64,000 bases of DNA, taken from Annona cherimola. Lineage: Eukaryota; Streptophyta; Magnoliopsida; Magnoliales; Annonaceae. This document shows, piece by piece, positions 47,985 to 61,546 of the stretch (position 1 is its first letter; each line of letters starts with the position of its first letter). The stretch lies in the NCBI GenBank assembly GCA_030490835.1, contig CM059971.1, forward strand, positions 128,496,564 through 128,560,563, read 5' to 3'. The position numbers were made by a program, and so were the translations under genes. The notes beneath the pieces were generated by a model, which worked only from the letters and a program-made list of their open reading frames with translations, had not been told where the DNA came from and did not search any database.

Positions 47985-50900
47985 GTGTGCTAAGATCATA
48001 ATACATGCATATATGCACTATATGTCCCCTAGATACCATATTCATATATGTTATGCATCCATTAATCTTATAAACTCCTAGTGGCATGTTCATAAGTTAT
48101 CTCATAAACAGAGAAAGGTTATAATGAAAATAAAATAAAATAAAATACCTGGTCCTTACACCTTGGCATCATAATAAATAATCATGACCAATAAAATTTA
48201 TTCACTCAAAAATTATATAACAATGACATCCATAACATTCATGCCCACAACCATATAAAACAACACAAAATCAAAAGAGACGAGCAAAGAGCTTTACTTA
48301 CCTTGTATAAATCTCGGATTCATCATTCTACAATGTTTTGCTACGATGATCAAATTATTATACTGAAAAATAACACTTTTATTTAATCAATGTTTTAATT
48401 CAAATTAACTTTTTTAATCATAATTTACGATGATATTTCATCTTAAGATATACCGATACCTCAATTTATCCTAACTTTTATAATTTAGTAAGAATACGGT
48501 TCCTTGTACAAATTATATCATTCCAAAATTATCATTTATAATATTAATTCGAGAATATTACTTTATCCAAATTGATAAAATAATTAGTTTGAGTTAGAGC
48601 TCATTTCACAAAATTACCATCATACTCCTTTAGCTTTCGATTTGTATTTTCTGCATTTTATTCAATCCTATTTTATAAATATTCAATTTTATCTATTAAA
48701 CATTATTCTCATACTATTAATTAATAACTAATAATTATTTGAGGTCTAAAACTTAATATGATTACAGGCGAGCCCTCTCTTGATCACGTTAACTTTTTGT
48801 AGTTTATTTATATTTAATTTAATTCATAATATTCTTTAAATATTTTATAAAAAAATTTCACATGAATTAAGTCAATAATCATATATTTTAACTGACCATG
48901 TCATTTTGGATAATTAATATTTAAGTTTTAAATTTTATTTTGATTATTCCTCAATCGGTCCATATTTGTTGAAATTAGACGCACTGATTTCTCTAAATTT
49001 TGATTTATAATCAAATAAAGATATTTAAGTTTGAAATTTCTACCATATATCAATGAATTAACCAAAATAAATTTTTTTAGCTCAAAATATTAATTATTTA
49101 TAGTTATTTATGTATTTTTATTCTGCTGGACAAGAGTATGAGTTCAAGGATAATTCAAATCATGTTAATTATTAGCCATATTTATATTATCCAAAAATTA
49201 ATTTTTATTTTTCTGAGTTGATATTCAGAACATATTCTATATTATATAAAATTTTCAGTTGAAAATTCCTTGCGTAAGAATTATTAAAATTAATTAGTGC
49301 AGTGGATCCTGATAGCTGTTCTACCTTGTATAGGATGATCTTCCAACATTTTAAATTTACAACTTGATAAACGTTTTAAGATGAAAATTTGGTTATTCCT
49401 TAATAATAATATCATAAAATCTCACACAAATTTTTATGCTAAAAATCATTTATTTACTATTTCTTTTGTATTTTTCTTTTCAGTTCTAGATTTACTACAT
49501 AAGTGGTGTAAATTAAGTTATAACCAGTGATAATTGATAATTCAAATCACTAATCATAGCCCTGATCATAGGTTTGACACATAGATCATAGAAAATAACT
49601 TATTTAGTCTTGATCCAATGATTTAGATCATGATCTTATATTTTTAATCAAACTTTTAATGGTTTAGATCTAGTTATACTTTTCATTAATACGAAGTTTA
49701 TTGAGACAAATTTGCAAATATTCAAATCTAATCATCTATCAAGCGTCACACATGATCCAACTTCATATCTTTATGTAAAATTGAATTTTACACACATTTA
49801 ACGGTTTCGATCATCCAAATCATGTATGAAATCATGGGTTGAATGGTTGGGATCATTCCCATGCTATCAATTGGTATATAATCTGTTTGCTATCCATTGG
49901 TATATAATCCGTTTAGGCCCACTTTGATCACAATTTTGGGCAAAATTTTTTCCTAAATAACAGGCCCTGATTATGTCCATGTTCAAATACTAAAAATCCT
50001 CAATTCATAGATTCAATTTGACCTCCATCAAATTTAATAAATTTAATTTCTATGGACATCAACTTTTTTACTTCGAATTTGAAATTTTTCTCTCAAATCC
50101 AATGGTCTAAATTGATCTCTACACTTGATCTTACTTAATTTAGAAATTAAGACGTAAAATATATAAAATTAACCTCGATGATGAAGATTGATGACTGAGA
50201 TTATTTGATCAAGGACCCATCTCCTCTTCTCTCTCATCTCTTATTCCTCTTATTCTAGCTCTCATTACTTATATGCTATAGAAAATTTCAACAGCTGGCC
50301 ACCTATATTAAACTTTTATTTTAATTAATTAATTAATTAATTATCTTGGTTATCAATAAGCCATGTGCCCCTTCTAGATGAGAGTGTTGACTTTAGCCAA
50401 TGCTAATAAAAAACCTGCATTGCTGGATATTTTTCATTTTATACTTTACAACACTTTCTTGTTATTTATTTTACATACCTAAGTTGCTAAAAATTGCAAT
50501 TTCTTGCCCAATTTGTTATAAAATAAATACCTCTATTTTGCTTCAAAACCTTCCCAAATTGATCATAATGATGCGTTTGAATGTATTCTACATACTAAGA
50601 GCAAAATTCAAATATTTGAAACATGTATCATCATACAAAAATTTTAAAAATATTTATTATGTACACATATTAATAAAAATATAAATTTTATTCCAAATTT
50701 AAAACAAAGGGTTTACAGTATGAAATGCATTAAGTAACCCTGTGAGGTGAGACAAAAGGTGATGTTTTTAAGAAAATTGAGTCATTCACCTGACCATAAG
50801 GGTCACGCCAGAGGTGTTTTAAGTACCCTCTGGGTGTAAGCAGGATGTACTTGATTCTTGCAATGCATTGTTAAACATGTAAAATTTTTAAGCTGTGGCA

Positions 50901-51262
50901 TATAAGATTTTCTTTAAACTGCTGTGGAATTTCTATGTTTATATGCCTACTTACTGAGTAAAATACTTATACTTTTTAAAAATTAAAATATAGCCATGCA
51001 GGCCACAAGTAACGAGACGAGTCTAGGTACAATTGGAGGAGAAACATATCTTCACCATTTAGTTTCTTAATTATTAAATATAGATTGTATTTAGGCAAAA
51101 GTTTGTAATATCTTAGATAATTTTCCCTATACTTGTAATATGAAATGCTTGTATGAATTTACGATATAAAATATAAAAATTAGGGCAAACTTTTATAATT
51201 TGCTATAAATCGATTCCTGGAGTAAGGTAATTCTCGTAGTACTCTATGTTCGGGGCGCTACA
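47985..51262. other. AT-rich repeat-derived DNA, ends in an LTR-like terminus
   Basis: No gene. Near 48303 a minus-strand donor ACAAG|GTAAGT resembles the one at 43418. At 51262 the sequence ends GGGGCGCTACA; read on the minus strand it starts TGTAGCGCCCCG, as many plant LTRs do. A TTAATTAATTAATTAATTAA tract lies near 50324. Confidence 0.3.
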
Positions 51263-51389
51263 GTAGGACTACAATTGTATAAAATTTTCAATATATATGT
51301 AACACTAATTCCAGTGGTGATCTTATGGCTTCCCCTAAGTGATCAAGCACACATAATCAGTTCTCTAAGATATATTTTCATAGACAATT

Positions 51390-51667
51390 TGTATTTAGGA
51401 AGTGAAAAAATTTTTTGAAGTAAATTTTTTTTTGAAATAGGATAAAATGATGTGATATAATGGGGATAATGATGAAGAATAAAAAATAAAGTTACAATAG
51501 ATAGATTAGTGGTATAAGTAGTTACATAAAAACGATGAAAAACTGAGATAGTCGTGCAGGAAAATGTTAAGAAATAATTAAGAATAAGGTAGTTGTGAAA
51601 AGTAAAAAATTTTAAATTGAAAAACTTTAGTTGAAAATTTTTATTATTAAACAAGCACACTTTTAGT
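51390..51667. mobile_element. Diverged family M MITE
   Basis: Follows the family M interior in order; the right end reads AAACAAGCACACTTTTAG. Termini degraded. Confidence 0.5.
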
Positions 51668-51866
51668 TTCAAAATTTTAATCACTAAAAAGTATTATTAA
51701 ATTTAATAGCTTAAAATAATTTAAATGTACCATGTAAGATTGAATGGAAACTAAAAAATATATAACAATAAAAATCTTCTACATAGTAGTAAGATTTGAT
51801 AATGAACACGGAAAGTAAATTAGAATAAAATTAAAATAGTTGTGGAGTTTTCCAAGTAAAGCAAAA

Positions 51867-52105
51867 TTTTTTTTTTGATGTATATATATTTACAATCATC
51901 TGAATTTGTATTACATTTTAAGCTTTGAGACATTCTTATAAATTTCTAAGAGACACTATAAGCTCTCATCAATTAAACTCCCACTAAATAAAGCTCAAAC
52001 AAAAAGGGGAAGAAATAAATACCTGGATGCGCATACCAGGAATCGAACATCAGACCTCACCTAAGCGAGCAATAAGCGTTACTATCAGGGTAAACCCCCA
52101 GTGGC
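51867..52105 (-). mobile_element. tRNA-derived SINE, 239 bp, with 15-bp target duplication
   Basis: Flanked by the perfect direct repeat CCAAGTAAAGCAAAA (51852-51866 and 52106-52120). On the minus strand it starts near GCCACTGGGGGTTTACCC, has an A-box-like CTGATAGTAACGC and a B-box TGTTCGATTCC, and ends TACATCAAAAAAAAA next to the left repeat. Same family type as 34312-34553. The intact target duplication suggests it is relatively recent. Confidence 0.9.
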
Positions 52106-52581
52106 CCAAGTAAAGCAAAACTTGGATTGACTATCTCTATTGCTCTCAGGCGTAGTGTTGAGGTCGGAGAATGAGATGAAAATTTACAATAAAAATGTAT
52201 TATGAATGAGTAAAGATGTATTCAAAACAAGTAAAATTGTATTAAGGATGAGTAAAGGTGCATTGAGAAATGTTAAATGTGCATTGAAAAATGTTACATT
52301 TCATCTCATTCCATCTTTGAACTAATCCTAAACTCTTTCATCGACTATGAACACACTAGTTTGCGAACTATAAACCAAAAGAAAAACATAAAGATATTTT
52401 ATCCATTTTTAATAGTTTAAAATTTTAAAAATATATAAACATTTTCATTTATAGTAACACTTGATTTATATAATAAATATATTCAGATCAACAAGTTCAT
52501 GGAAAAAGGAAAAAAAATTAATAGCTTTTTTTGTGGGCTAAGTCAAGTACCTCAAAAAATGGATTAATTAAAATTTAGTGC

Positions 52582-52852
52582 TTGTTAAATGACAAAATTT
52601 TTATCTAAAACTTTTCACTCTTTACAACTATTATATTTTTTAATTATTTCTTTACATTTTTATACAAACTACCGGACTTTTCAATCATTTCTACGCAACT
52701 ACTCATATGACTAATATATCTATTTTAACTTTATTCTCTTTATTTCTCATCGTTTACTCATATTATATCATATCGTTTTCTCTTATTTCAAAAATTTTTA
52801 CATCAAAAATTTTTCAACAAAAGTTTTATGACTCCTCAAACATATATTATAC
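52582..52852. mobile_element. Diverged family M MITE
   Basis: Interior matches family M (for example TCAATCATTTCTACGCAACT). The terminal CAAACACACCC is decayed to CAAACATATAT. Confidence 0.55.
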
Positions 52853-53059
52853 CAACAAAGAAATCATTCTCACTTTGCATTAAAAATACATTTTCACAAC
52901 TTGACCTCCTCACTTGACATGCACCCTTGACTTATATGAAAAAACAACAAAATAATTCACTAGAAGTCTAAATCAGCAATAACCATTTCTATAGTTGCAC
53001 ATGTCATACCAGCACTAAACTGCGAGGAAAACTAATAGACAAATTTCACACTAGAAGGG

Positions 53060-53438
53060 TATATGTGGACAAAAATATGTGCATGAGTCACATTTGTTAA
53101 AATGTTATAGATTCATGTGTAAATTATGAAAAATGTTTAAAGTCATTTATGCATGTATTATTTATATAATCACTCATCTACATATTAATGATATTTTAGA
53201 TGGTCTAAATGTTGAAAATATGATTTTAAGATTGATATTTAGCATTAAACTATTTTGTTATGTTACTTTAATACATTTGTAGATGAGGTCATGAATAATA
53301 ATATTAGACAAATGAAATTTTTTCATAATAATATAAATTATGCAAAATATGATTAATGGAATGGATTTTTCATTTATATTAAAAATAAAAGAGTTTACAT
53401 AGAAGCAAAATCCTTTTTCTCTCTCTATATATATATAT
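53060..53438. mobile_element. Foldback family F2 copy bordered by a (CT)n(TA)n tract
   Basis: Contains the F2 arms (TTCATGTGTAAATTATGAAA) and centre, ending AGAGTTTACATAGAAGC. It is followed at 53413-53438 by CTCTCTCTATATATATATA, the same compound microsatellite type that abuts the copy at 3058. Confidence 0.55.
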
Positions 53439-53519
53439 GAAATTTTTTAGATGATATAGGTGTTGACTATTACCAGTTTTATATAAATCAAAATGATTTT
53501 ACACTTTTATCAAATTGGG

Positions 53520-53960
53520 CCCATGAAATTTTTTTTTATTGTACCCACGGCAAAGTTTTTTTTTTGTTCTAATGAGGGGGATTGGGTGCGGCTTGCAGTT
53601 TCACATTTTGTATTATTTTTATTTTCATAAGTATATTTAATCTATAATTCAATTTTTACCAATTTTTACATGTTTATATCTTTTGATATATTTTTTTGAT
53701 TTTAGACACAAAAGCATTATGTTAATTTTCACTTGCGAATATTACCTTAATGCCCTTGTATTTAAAAATCTAAAAAATATATCTAAATATACCAAACATT
53801 GGTAAAATTTGGATTATAGATTAAATACATTTAAACGAATATGCGTATAAGAAATAAAAATATGTAAAAAAATTGTAAAGTGAAAGACATTTAGGAAAAT
53901 ATGTTTATGAAGAAGAAATAAAAATATAATTAATTGTGAAAATAAATAAATAAGGTATTT
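53520..53960. mobile_element. Degenerate foldback element, F1-like
   Basis: A left arm with TTTTCATAAGTATATTTAAT is mirrored by ATTAAATACATTTAAACG on the right, around a TTAATGCCCTTGTATTT centre. Ends uncertain. Confidence 0.4.
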
Positions 53961-54164
53961 TAGTCTAAAATACCTTATGTAGATAAACGTGCTCCCGTAA
54001 AAGAATGATTTGCTTGCTTCCTAATTAAACGAGTAAGTTTAAGTGTATTGGGCAGATTTAATTTTAACTATCGGGTACATGACCATATGCCATGCACTAC
54101 CGAATTAAGATATTCGGCTAATTAAGACTCGTATGAGAGGCATGCAAAATTGGATCGAAGTTAA

Positions 54165-54230
54165 CGAGAGAGAGAGAGAGGGGCGGTGGCTGCGTACGTG
54201 CGTGCGTGCGTGTGTGCGTGCGTTTGGAGG
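54165..54230. repeat. (GA)n and (TGCG)n microsatellites upstream of WRKY
   Basis: About eight GA units (54165-54180) and then a TGCG-rich run (about 54195-54225). GA repeats near plant promoters can bind BPC-type GAGA factors; a role here is inference. Confidence 0.85.
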
Positions 54231-54442
54231 AGTGGATGCTGCAGCTGAGGATTGCTGCTATGCGTAGTCATGCCATCGAGGAGATAGATATATATTGTTG
54301 AACACGTTTCCGTTTCAGGCGGGCAGTTGAGCAAAATTAAGTAGGTGAAATGTGGTTGGCTTAATTAGTTTTGGGTGTTTGAGAAGAGAGAAGAAAGATT
54401 AATAGCCTAGCTATTATTTCTCTCTCTTCAGCCTTATATGTA

Positions 54443-54452
54443 TATTTATATA
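54443..54452 (+). promoter_or_regulatory. Candidate TATA box of the WRKY gene
   Basis: TATTTATATATGC lies about 290 bp upstream of the start codon. Several TA-rich stretches nearby compete, so the exact box is uncertain. Confidence 0.35.
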
Positions 54453-54742
54453 TGCATGATATTGTGTATATATAATTAATTAAACATACATAGGACAAAA
54501 GACAGATCAACAATTAACATATGATTAATATGGAATGGACCTCTTTCTTTCTCTATCATAACTGTTCAACTTCTTCCCACCTTCCAAAACCGCTTTCGAT
54601 ACCTTCCCTTCTCACGTTATTAATAAATTAACGATCTCATCAGTACTACGTTACTAATTGCTCTCTAGATACATCGCCTCTTCTTGTGGAATACTGTAAG
54701 CAATTTCCGGCCACCATAAGCAAATTCCGAGTATAGTAACGC

Positions 54743-56367
54743 ATGGAAGGAGATGTACCGACCCCAGTTCAACCTCATGACGACAATCCCTGTCTTTCCG
54801 GCTTATTTCCCGATCTGCCGCCCTCGCCGTCACGGCCGCTTCCGCTTGAATCCACTTCAGCATCGCTGCTTTGTTTCCAACATCCTGCTCCTGCTGCTCT
54901 CCCGACGACCCAGCAGGACAATTTGCTCCCACCTCCTCCTCAGGATGTCGACCTGCAGGTCTGGGCAAGCCTGCTATCCAATTCCAGCCCGCTCGGTTCT
55001 GCCGGCTACTTTCCCGAACAAAGAGAGTTGGCAGCTGGGCCTGGGGATGCAGTACTGGAGACGCAACGTGGTAGACCCGAGAATGAGGAGAACAACAGCG
55101 CCACTCTAGTTGCCAACGATGACAAAGGTAAGGTAGCAGTGGGCAGGTGTAAGAAGAAGGCCAGTAGGCCAAGGTTCGCATTCCAAACCAGGAGTTCTAA
55201 TGACATCCTTGATGATGGCTATCGATGGAGGAAATACGGGCAAAAAGCAGTGAAGAATAGCATCTACCCCAGGTCTGTTTCTCCAGTCTCCGTCCTTAAT
55301 TCACAGTTTCTTGATAGTTTGCTAGACTTTATCTCCGCAGCTAAACTTATACATGACAATAAAAGATAAACTTATAACTGGAATTTTATGTATTGTCACT
55401 CTCATGTCTATCCAAGTAACTAATGTTTATAGTGATCCTGATAGATAATTACATATCTCCGAGAATTAACGGACTTAGATCAACCAGAAGTGGTGCAAAT
55501 TAAATAGGAGAATTAATTTCGTCCCTCTACAGAGAGAGTGGGGAATTAATTGCACGGAGAAAAATTTAACCACAACTAGCAGGGATATGATCATCTCTCT
55601 CTCTTTCTCTTTTTTTTTCTGAACGATGATCACTCTCTCTCTCTCTCTCTTTTTTTTTTTGATTAAACGTTGATCACTCTTGTTAACCACTTCAATATTT
55701 GGCTTCCCTGATAATCGATGGGAGAAACCTGAAGCACAAACTACTCGTAATATTCTCAGAGAAACTAAATAATTAGAAACCATATATGCTCTATAAATAC
55801 ACCATCTTCAGCAATGTTTTTCTTTCTTTTAGCTATCATTCATATACCACCGACCATTTTTTCTTCAGTTGTATTTGGTAGCTAACAATGATTTATAACT
55901 TTTATCTTCTGTTCAACTCATAAATTTCAAAGTAAATGATTTTATGTGGTAAGATTAAAAAAAATAGCAACAAAGAAAATGGATAAAATGAACGCCAACT
56001 ACTTGAACAGGTTCAATGTTATATATCCCGCAGATATTATAAGAACAATCATTTTGGTGAACTGACCAGAGACTAAAATTTTGTCTTGCGATCTTATATT
56101 GTGTAATTTCTGGTAATGAACTACTTAACTGATCAGACCTGTCTATTTTCTTTTTTATTGTTTAATTGCATGTACTTAATGCAATAAAGAAGTTACTACA
56201 GATGCACCCATCATACATGCAACGTGAAGAAACAAGTCCAACGGCTATCCAAGGATAATGGCATCGTGGTTACAACTTATGAGGGAGTTCACAACCATCC
56301 CTGTGAGAAACTAATGGAGAGCTTAAGCCCTTTATTGAAGCAGATGCAGTACCTTTCAAGATTTTGA
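54743..56367 (+). CDS. WRKY: WRKY transcription factor, group IIc (WRKY24/43/56-like)
   Basis: Exon 1 is 54743-55272 and exon 2 is 56190-56367; together 708 bp, 235 aa. The donor is CCCAG|GTCTGT and the acceptor AATAAAG|AAGTT, a phase-2 intron splitting the Arg codon of the PRSYYRC motif, where WRKY genes of this group carry their intron. The N-terminal half is proline- and serine-rich. A basic stretch (GRCKKK) precedes FAFQTRS and [15 protein letters not shown], then C-X4-C (CTHHTC), 23 residues and HNH: the C2H2 zinc pocket of group IIc. The C-terminus is [20 protein letters not shown], as in the WRKY24/43/56 clade. The family binds W-boxes (TTGAC) in stress and developmental gene promoters. 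The start is the first ATG; all key residues are present. The 917-bp intron holds two CT-rich runs near 55594-55650. Confidence 0.95.
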
Positions 56368-57934
56368 AGTGTTACAAATTAACTCGATCATCATGCAAGA
56401 TATATATCTTGTATCTCTTCCCTCGCCTTTAGATTATTACGAGTTGGGACTTTTTTAACAACACATGCAAGAAAAAGTTGTCTTCAATCTCATTGTTTTG
56501 ATTATATGTTCACATGCATAGATACGTACGTGTTGGATCACACAGATAAGTCTAATATTAACACAACGTGGGGCTTGAATATGTGTGAACGGGAATTGGA
56601 AATTTAAAAAGTTTTACTAAAATTAAGAAATTATAATAAAAATTGAAAAATCATTTTGAAAATGAAAATTCTCATTCCATTCATACTTCGATTGGCAGGT
56701 AAGCACCAAATAATAGAAGATAGGCTGCAAATTAAAAAAAATTTAATTATCCATGAAGTATTTGTTAGGAAATCTTATTGATTAAAATCATAATGACCCT
56801 AGGATTCTCCATACTTAATTATTAAGAAAAATAAATTATAAGTGGAAGCGTATCTAAATCCACAGGAGCAATTGTTCTTAGATGTTGAGGTTTCTGATTT
56901 TCCAAATTAGTGCCGTAACTAGGGTTTTAAAGAAGACAACTCCATTTTTTCTAACGATAGAATGTTAGAAAAGAAAACCTTTCACGCATAACTCAGGGAC
57001 TACAACCATTATATAGAGTACATATTTTTTTATTTCTAATTTAGCTCATCATAAAAATAGAAATTAAAAATTAGACAATAGAGTTTCTACGCATAAAAGA
57101 CTTATACTTTATTAGATGATTGAGACACATAAATCTTATAAGATCATTTTAACGATTACGCCACTCCTTGTGATAGTATATATATAATTATTATATATGT
57201 ATGTTCAAAATTCAACAATATTTTCTATTTATCTTAAATATTATCATAATCAGGCCATCCGATGGGTTTTAATAAAAATTTATTAAAATAATATTTGATA
57301 ATTGGTACGTAATGTAATGGCAATGATCCAAAACAAACGTTTGGCCTACTTGTTTTGTAAATGGTTGCTTAGATTTTTTTAGTTGTTTTTCACCTGAACT
57401 ATTTAAAATATAAATAGATATACATTTATGTATAAATAAAAAATCATAGAATATCATTCTTATTTTCTTCAAACTTTATCCTCCTTTTCTCTTTTTGGGC
57501 CCAAATGCCAAATTCACCCGTTCGAAATATTCGAAATTATCTGACAATATTGAATATAAAGCTGTTTTAATTTCAAAAATAAATATGGGCCCCTTTTATA
57601 CGTAAAAGTTTTATGATTTTCGCTTGCAATTCAGACCATCTAATTTACACGATATTTATGTATAACAATTAAATAACATTTAAAAGTACTTCACAAAAAC
57701 CTGTTATTTGAAATAAGATTCCATATAATCGTTATCTTATCTAAGTTGTTATGCTAGCAAGAAGGAAATGATAATGCAGCCAGTTGAACCATGTATTTTT
57801 TAAATTTTAAAAATGATCTTCGTAATATGATATAAATTAGTTGGTATATAGTAACCATATCCTTAATCACTTTGATTGAAAACTTATAAATATGATATTC
57901 GACATTGAGCTTTCTTCTATTAAATCCTTCTTTT
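56368..57934. other. 3' flank of WRKY and intergenic DNA
   Basis: A polyadenylation-like AATAAA at 56635-56640 lies about 270 bp beyond the stop. The rest is AT-rich with no gene. Confidence 0.4.
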
Positions 57935-58510
57935 ATGTAACTTTCTTCTATTTTTAATATTGTGTTGTTCAATGTACATTCACTTCATCTATTAATGTTA
58001 TTTATACTATCATGAAAACTATTTTTTTTAATATCAATGTGTATATGCCTCAAACACAAATGTGTAAAATTGATATAATATTTTAATGCTAAATATCAAT
58101 TTTAATATTGTAGTTTTGATATTTGAAAATTTGAAAATATTATTACTATGTGAATTATGAATTCTATAAAATATTTTTATATTTTAATACATTACAAATG
58201 GATTAATATAATATTTTAATGCTAAATATCAATTTTAATTTTGTATTTTTGATATTTGAAAATTTGAAAATATTATTAATATTTGAATTATGAATTTTAT
58301 AAAATATTGTTATATTTTAATGCATTACGAATGGATTTATGCACTTTTCAGGTGAATATATATACTTTTAAGCAAATTTAGTCCTTACATATTTTTTATT
58401 TTGATGAAATTTGGTCTTTTAATTAAACAAATAATGCACCCTAAAAATTAAGTAAATTATGCTAAATATAATGAATGAAGTTGATTTTTATATAAAACCT
58501 GGTTATATAG
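57935..58510. mobile_element. Foldback family F2 with an internal tandem duplication
   Basis: F2-type arm ends lie near 57935 (TATGTAACTTTC) and 58500. The centre is duplicated: about 58070-58203 and 58204-58338 are two near-identical head-to-tail copies, each running from ATATAATATTTTAATGCTAA to CAAATGGATTA or CGAATGGATTT. Confidence 0.6.
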
Positions 58511-59962
58511 AAATATGATCGTTTTACCTTATTTTAAATTTGCAGGGCACAATGTTTTCATTTTTTTAAATACCTAAATTTATTGATTCCAATCAAGTGC
58601 ATATTTTAACTAAATAAAATAAATAACTTCTAAAATTATATATAAGAATACACACTTTGGGCCCTCATAATGTGAAAAAGTGATAAAAATAGAGTAGTGC
58701 ATGAGATACGTTCTATCACGGGTCTACATTTATCATATTCATCCTTATGTATATTTAGTTAAGACACTCAAAAATAAATATTGTGAACTTCATATTTATC
58801 TTTGGAGCTTGATCTTATACAATTTTTATTTTTATATTCCTTATAGATATCTTTCATATTGTGAAATTTAGAAATTTTTTAATTTATATGTTATTTTCTA
58901 AGAATAGAAATATAATATAAAATTAATTTAAAAGTGAAATGCAATTTAAAGATGAAATCATGTATCATAAATTAGAGTGAAAAACTACATTTACTAAGCG
59001 ACTATGCTAAAGAGAATTTGGGTTGGTAGCGGGCAGAAGGGAAATTTTTTTCCCATTTATCCTTGTATATCTTAACAATACAACGATCATACTATTTTTA
59101 TTTTTATCATTATATTTCAATTAATTTTATCCCAATTATCTTATTTTTTCACATCTGACCATATCATATCACATCATTTTATCAATTTTCAAAATTTTTA
59201 TTACTTTCACATTTTCCCTCCATGTAATGATATGATACGGAAATTAGAAATAAATAGAATAATTATGTGAAAAATATTTAAAATATAAAGGTAAAAATAA
59301 AAATGTAGTAGTTAAAATATTCATAAAAGCAATTCGAAAATTAAATTATTTTTTAAGAAAATATACCAGGAGAAGTGGTAGTTAGCAATGTGAGAATGGA
59401 AATGAGAAGGGAATGAGAAATTAATAGAATATAATTGATAGGACAAAGGTAAAGTGAGAAATGAGAATCAGGTGAATATAAATAGTTATATAGAAAATAT
59501 AAAAATGATTTAAATACATAGATAAAAATAGAAAAATATTTGGTGGTTGAGTATCTCATTCCTACATTACAAATTGACGTAAAAGAGGACAACTTAGGGA
59601 ATTAAAAATAATATATAAGTAAAATATAATGCCATACATCTGGTGCCCATGATGTTTAAAATTTTCATTAGCTTTTATTGATTTGACATCTTAACCCTAA
59701 TAATCTCACTTTTACAACTTTATTCCTGTATGACGGTCATTTTTATTTTAGTTACCTTATTTATTTCAAATATACCCTTATCATATTATATTTTTCATAC
59801 AATTTTTGAACTATTTCCTTTCTCACTTTCCACATTATCCCCAAATTCCATCAAGGTGCCATTTAGTAATTTACATCCATGGTTTTCTAATATTTTTTCC
59901 TCTTTACACAATTTTTTGTAAATAATTTAACTATACTTTATTCCTATATGATAATATTTTTT
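58511..59962. other. AT-rich DNA with MITE debris
   Basis: Includes a possible small element at about 59040-59217 (GGGAAATTTTT and its inverse) and other decayed pieces. No gene. Confidence 0.35.
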
Positions 59963-61222
59963 GGGTAATTTACAAATATACCTACAAAGTTTGACCACAA
60001 TTATAGATATACCCACATAGTTTAAGAAATTGCAAATTACACCTATGTAATTTGACACTAATTGCATACATACCTATTATCACGGTTGACATCCAAATCA
60101 GCCTCAAGCCTTATTTTTTTTCTAAAATTACCCTTAGATCCAACTCTTATCGAGTATTGACAGCTTCAACCATAAATTCAGCAATCATCACGGGTTTGGT
60201 TTTGAGTCCAACAGCCATACACTATTTTCTCAAAAGCCCGAACAAAACCACCCATCACCACCCTATACTTCATCTATTGTTGCAATCAAACAAAATCCAT
60301 CTAAAAGTTTAAAACTTCACCGATGGTCATCGCAAATTGTTCATTTAGTCCTGCTTCCTCTAGTTCTTGTCTTTTTTCTAGTAAAGACATCCACGACAGT
60401 CGTCATCGTGGATTGCATATAATTAACCCAACACGATGGATTGCATATGGAAATCTCAAACGACCTATTATAATCTAGTAGCTTCATGGTCTATAAATGG
60501 TTTCCAACGACGCCCTCTGCCATCTCATCAATCAATAATTTCTCATGACCAAAAATTACACTATTGCATAGGCAAAGGTTTGCCTTCAATCATAGATCAC
60601 TGCCTTCACCATTAGCTTTGAAAAAGACTCAAAAAAATCAGAACTGTTTGAAGAATTAGATTCATAATATGTCGGCTTGATTTCTAATTTATCCAACAAC
60701 AAATTGAGTTCGACTGCTGCTAACAATGAGAAGACGGGACTGCTATTGGGTGGTTTTCTATCATAGATTAATCAAGCACAATTTTTTGCTTTAAATGCCG
60801 TTGTTGGAGAAGACATAGGAGCTCCGATGCGATTTCGTCATCACCAATAGTTCAACTAGCTTGAATTTTCTTATTGATGTTCATATGAAATTGCATCCAT
60901 GGCAGTGCAAAATGAAAGTGATGAAGCATCATTTTAGGTGCTCTAATGGTTCAATTTATATTATTGAAGCATGTTATATGATGCGAGCTGTCATATAAAA
61001 ATAAAATTTTAATATTACAACTGGTAAACAATAGGGCATTTTTATAAATTAAAAAATGTGTAAATATCGTATTAACAGTAGTTGATATCTCATCACAAAA
61101 GGGTAATCATGGGTACACTTATAATTAGTGTTAAACTATGTGGAGTCATTTATAATTTCTGAAGCTATGAGGGTATATCTGCAATTGTGGCCAAACCATG
61201 TGGGTATATTTGCAAGTTATCC
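59963..61222. mobile_element. Non-autonomous TIR element, 1260 bp, 8-bp target duplication
   Basis: The left end GGGTAATTTACAAATATACC is the inverse of the right end GGTATATTTGCAAGTTATCC. Inner parts of the repeats also match (CACAATTATAGATATACCC versus GGGTATATCTGCAATTGTG). Flanks are TATTTTTT on both sides (59955-59962 and 61223-61230). The 1-kb interior has no transposase and only short open frames, so it is a non-autonomous hAT- or Mutator-type element. Confidence 0.75.
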
Positions 61223-61546
61223 TATTTTTTCTTACAATTGCTTTATTTATTAGAACTTTATCCATATTATTTCATATTAATCACACAATTTTTAAAATAT
61301 TTATTTCTTATTTCTCATACTTTCCCACTACCCTAGTGTGTAAACGTTCCTTAAAATTCATGTCTCAAATGCCACCAATGCCAATCTCCAAGCGAAAAGA
61401 GATAAAGGTGCTGATTGATAATCGAAATCAGGAAAGGCTTGCGTGCTAACTCGCCGGTGGAACTTGGGGGGTGAAGTTAAGGGATGTTTATAATGGCAAA
61501 GTTATTTTTATATTTTTTAATTAATGGGAGTATAATGGTAAAGTTA

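Noticed and set aside
41277..51262. One intact 10-kb LTR retrotransposon
   Set aside because: No gag, protease, reverse transcriptase or integrase motifs were seen, and the putative ends do not share a target duplication.
54654..55181. Minus-strand open frame of 175 codons
   Set aside because: It is the shadow of WRKY exon 1, whose GC-rich coding bias keeps the opposite strand open.
56201..56209. Alternative WRKY acceptor at TACTACAG (exon from 56201)
   Set aside because: It would delete the SYYR residues of the conserved PRSYYRC motif; the acceptor at 56189 restores them.
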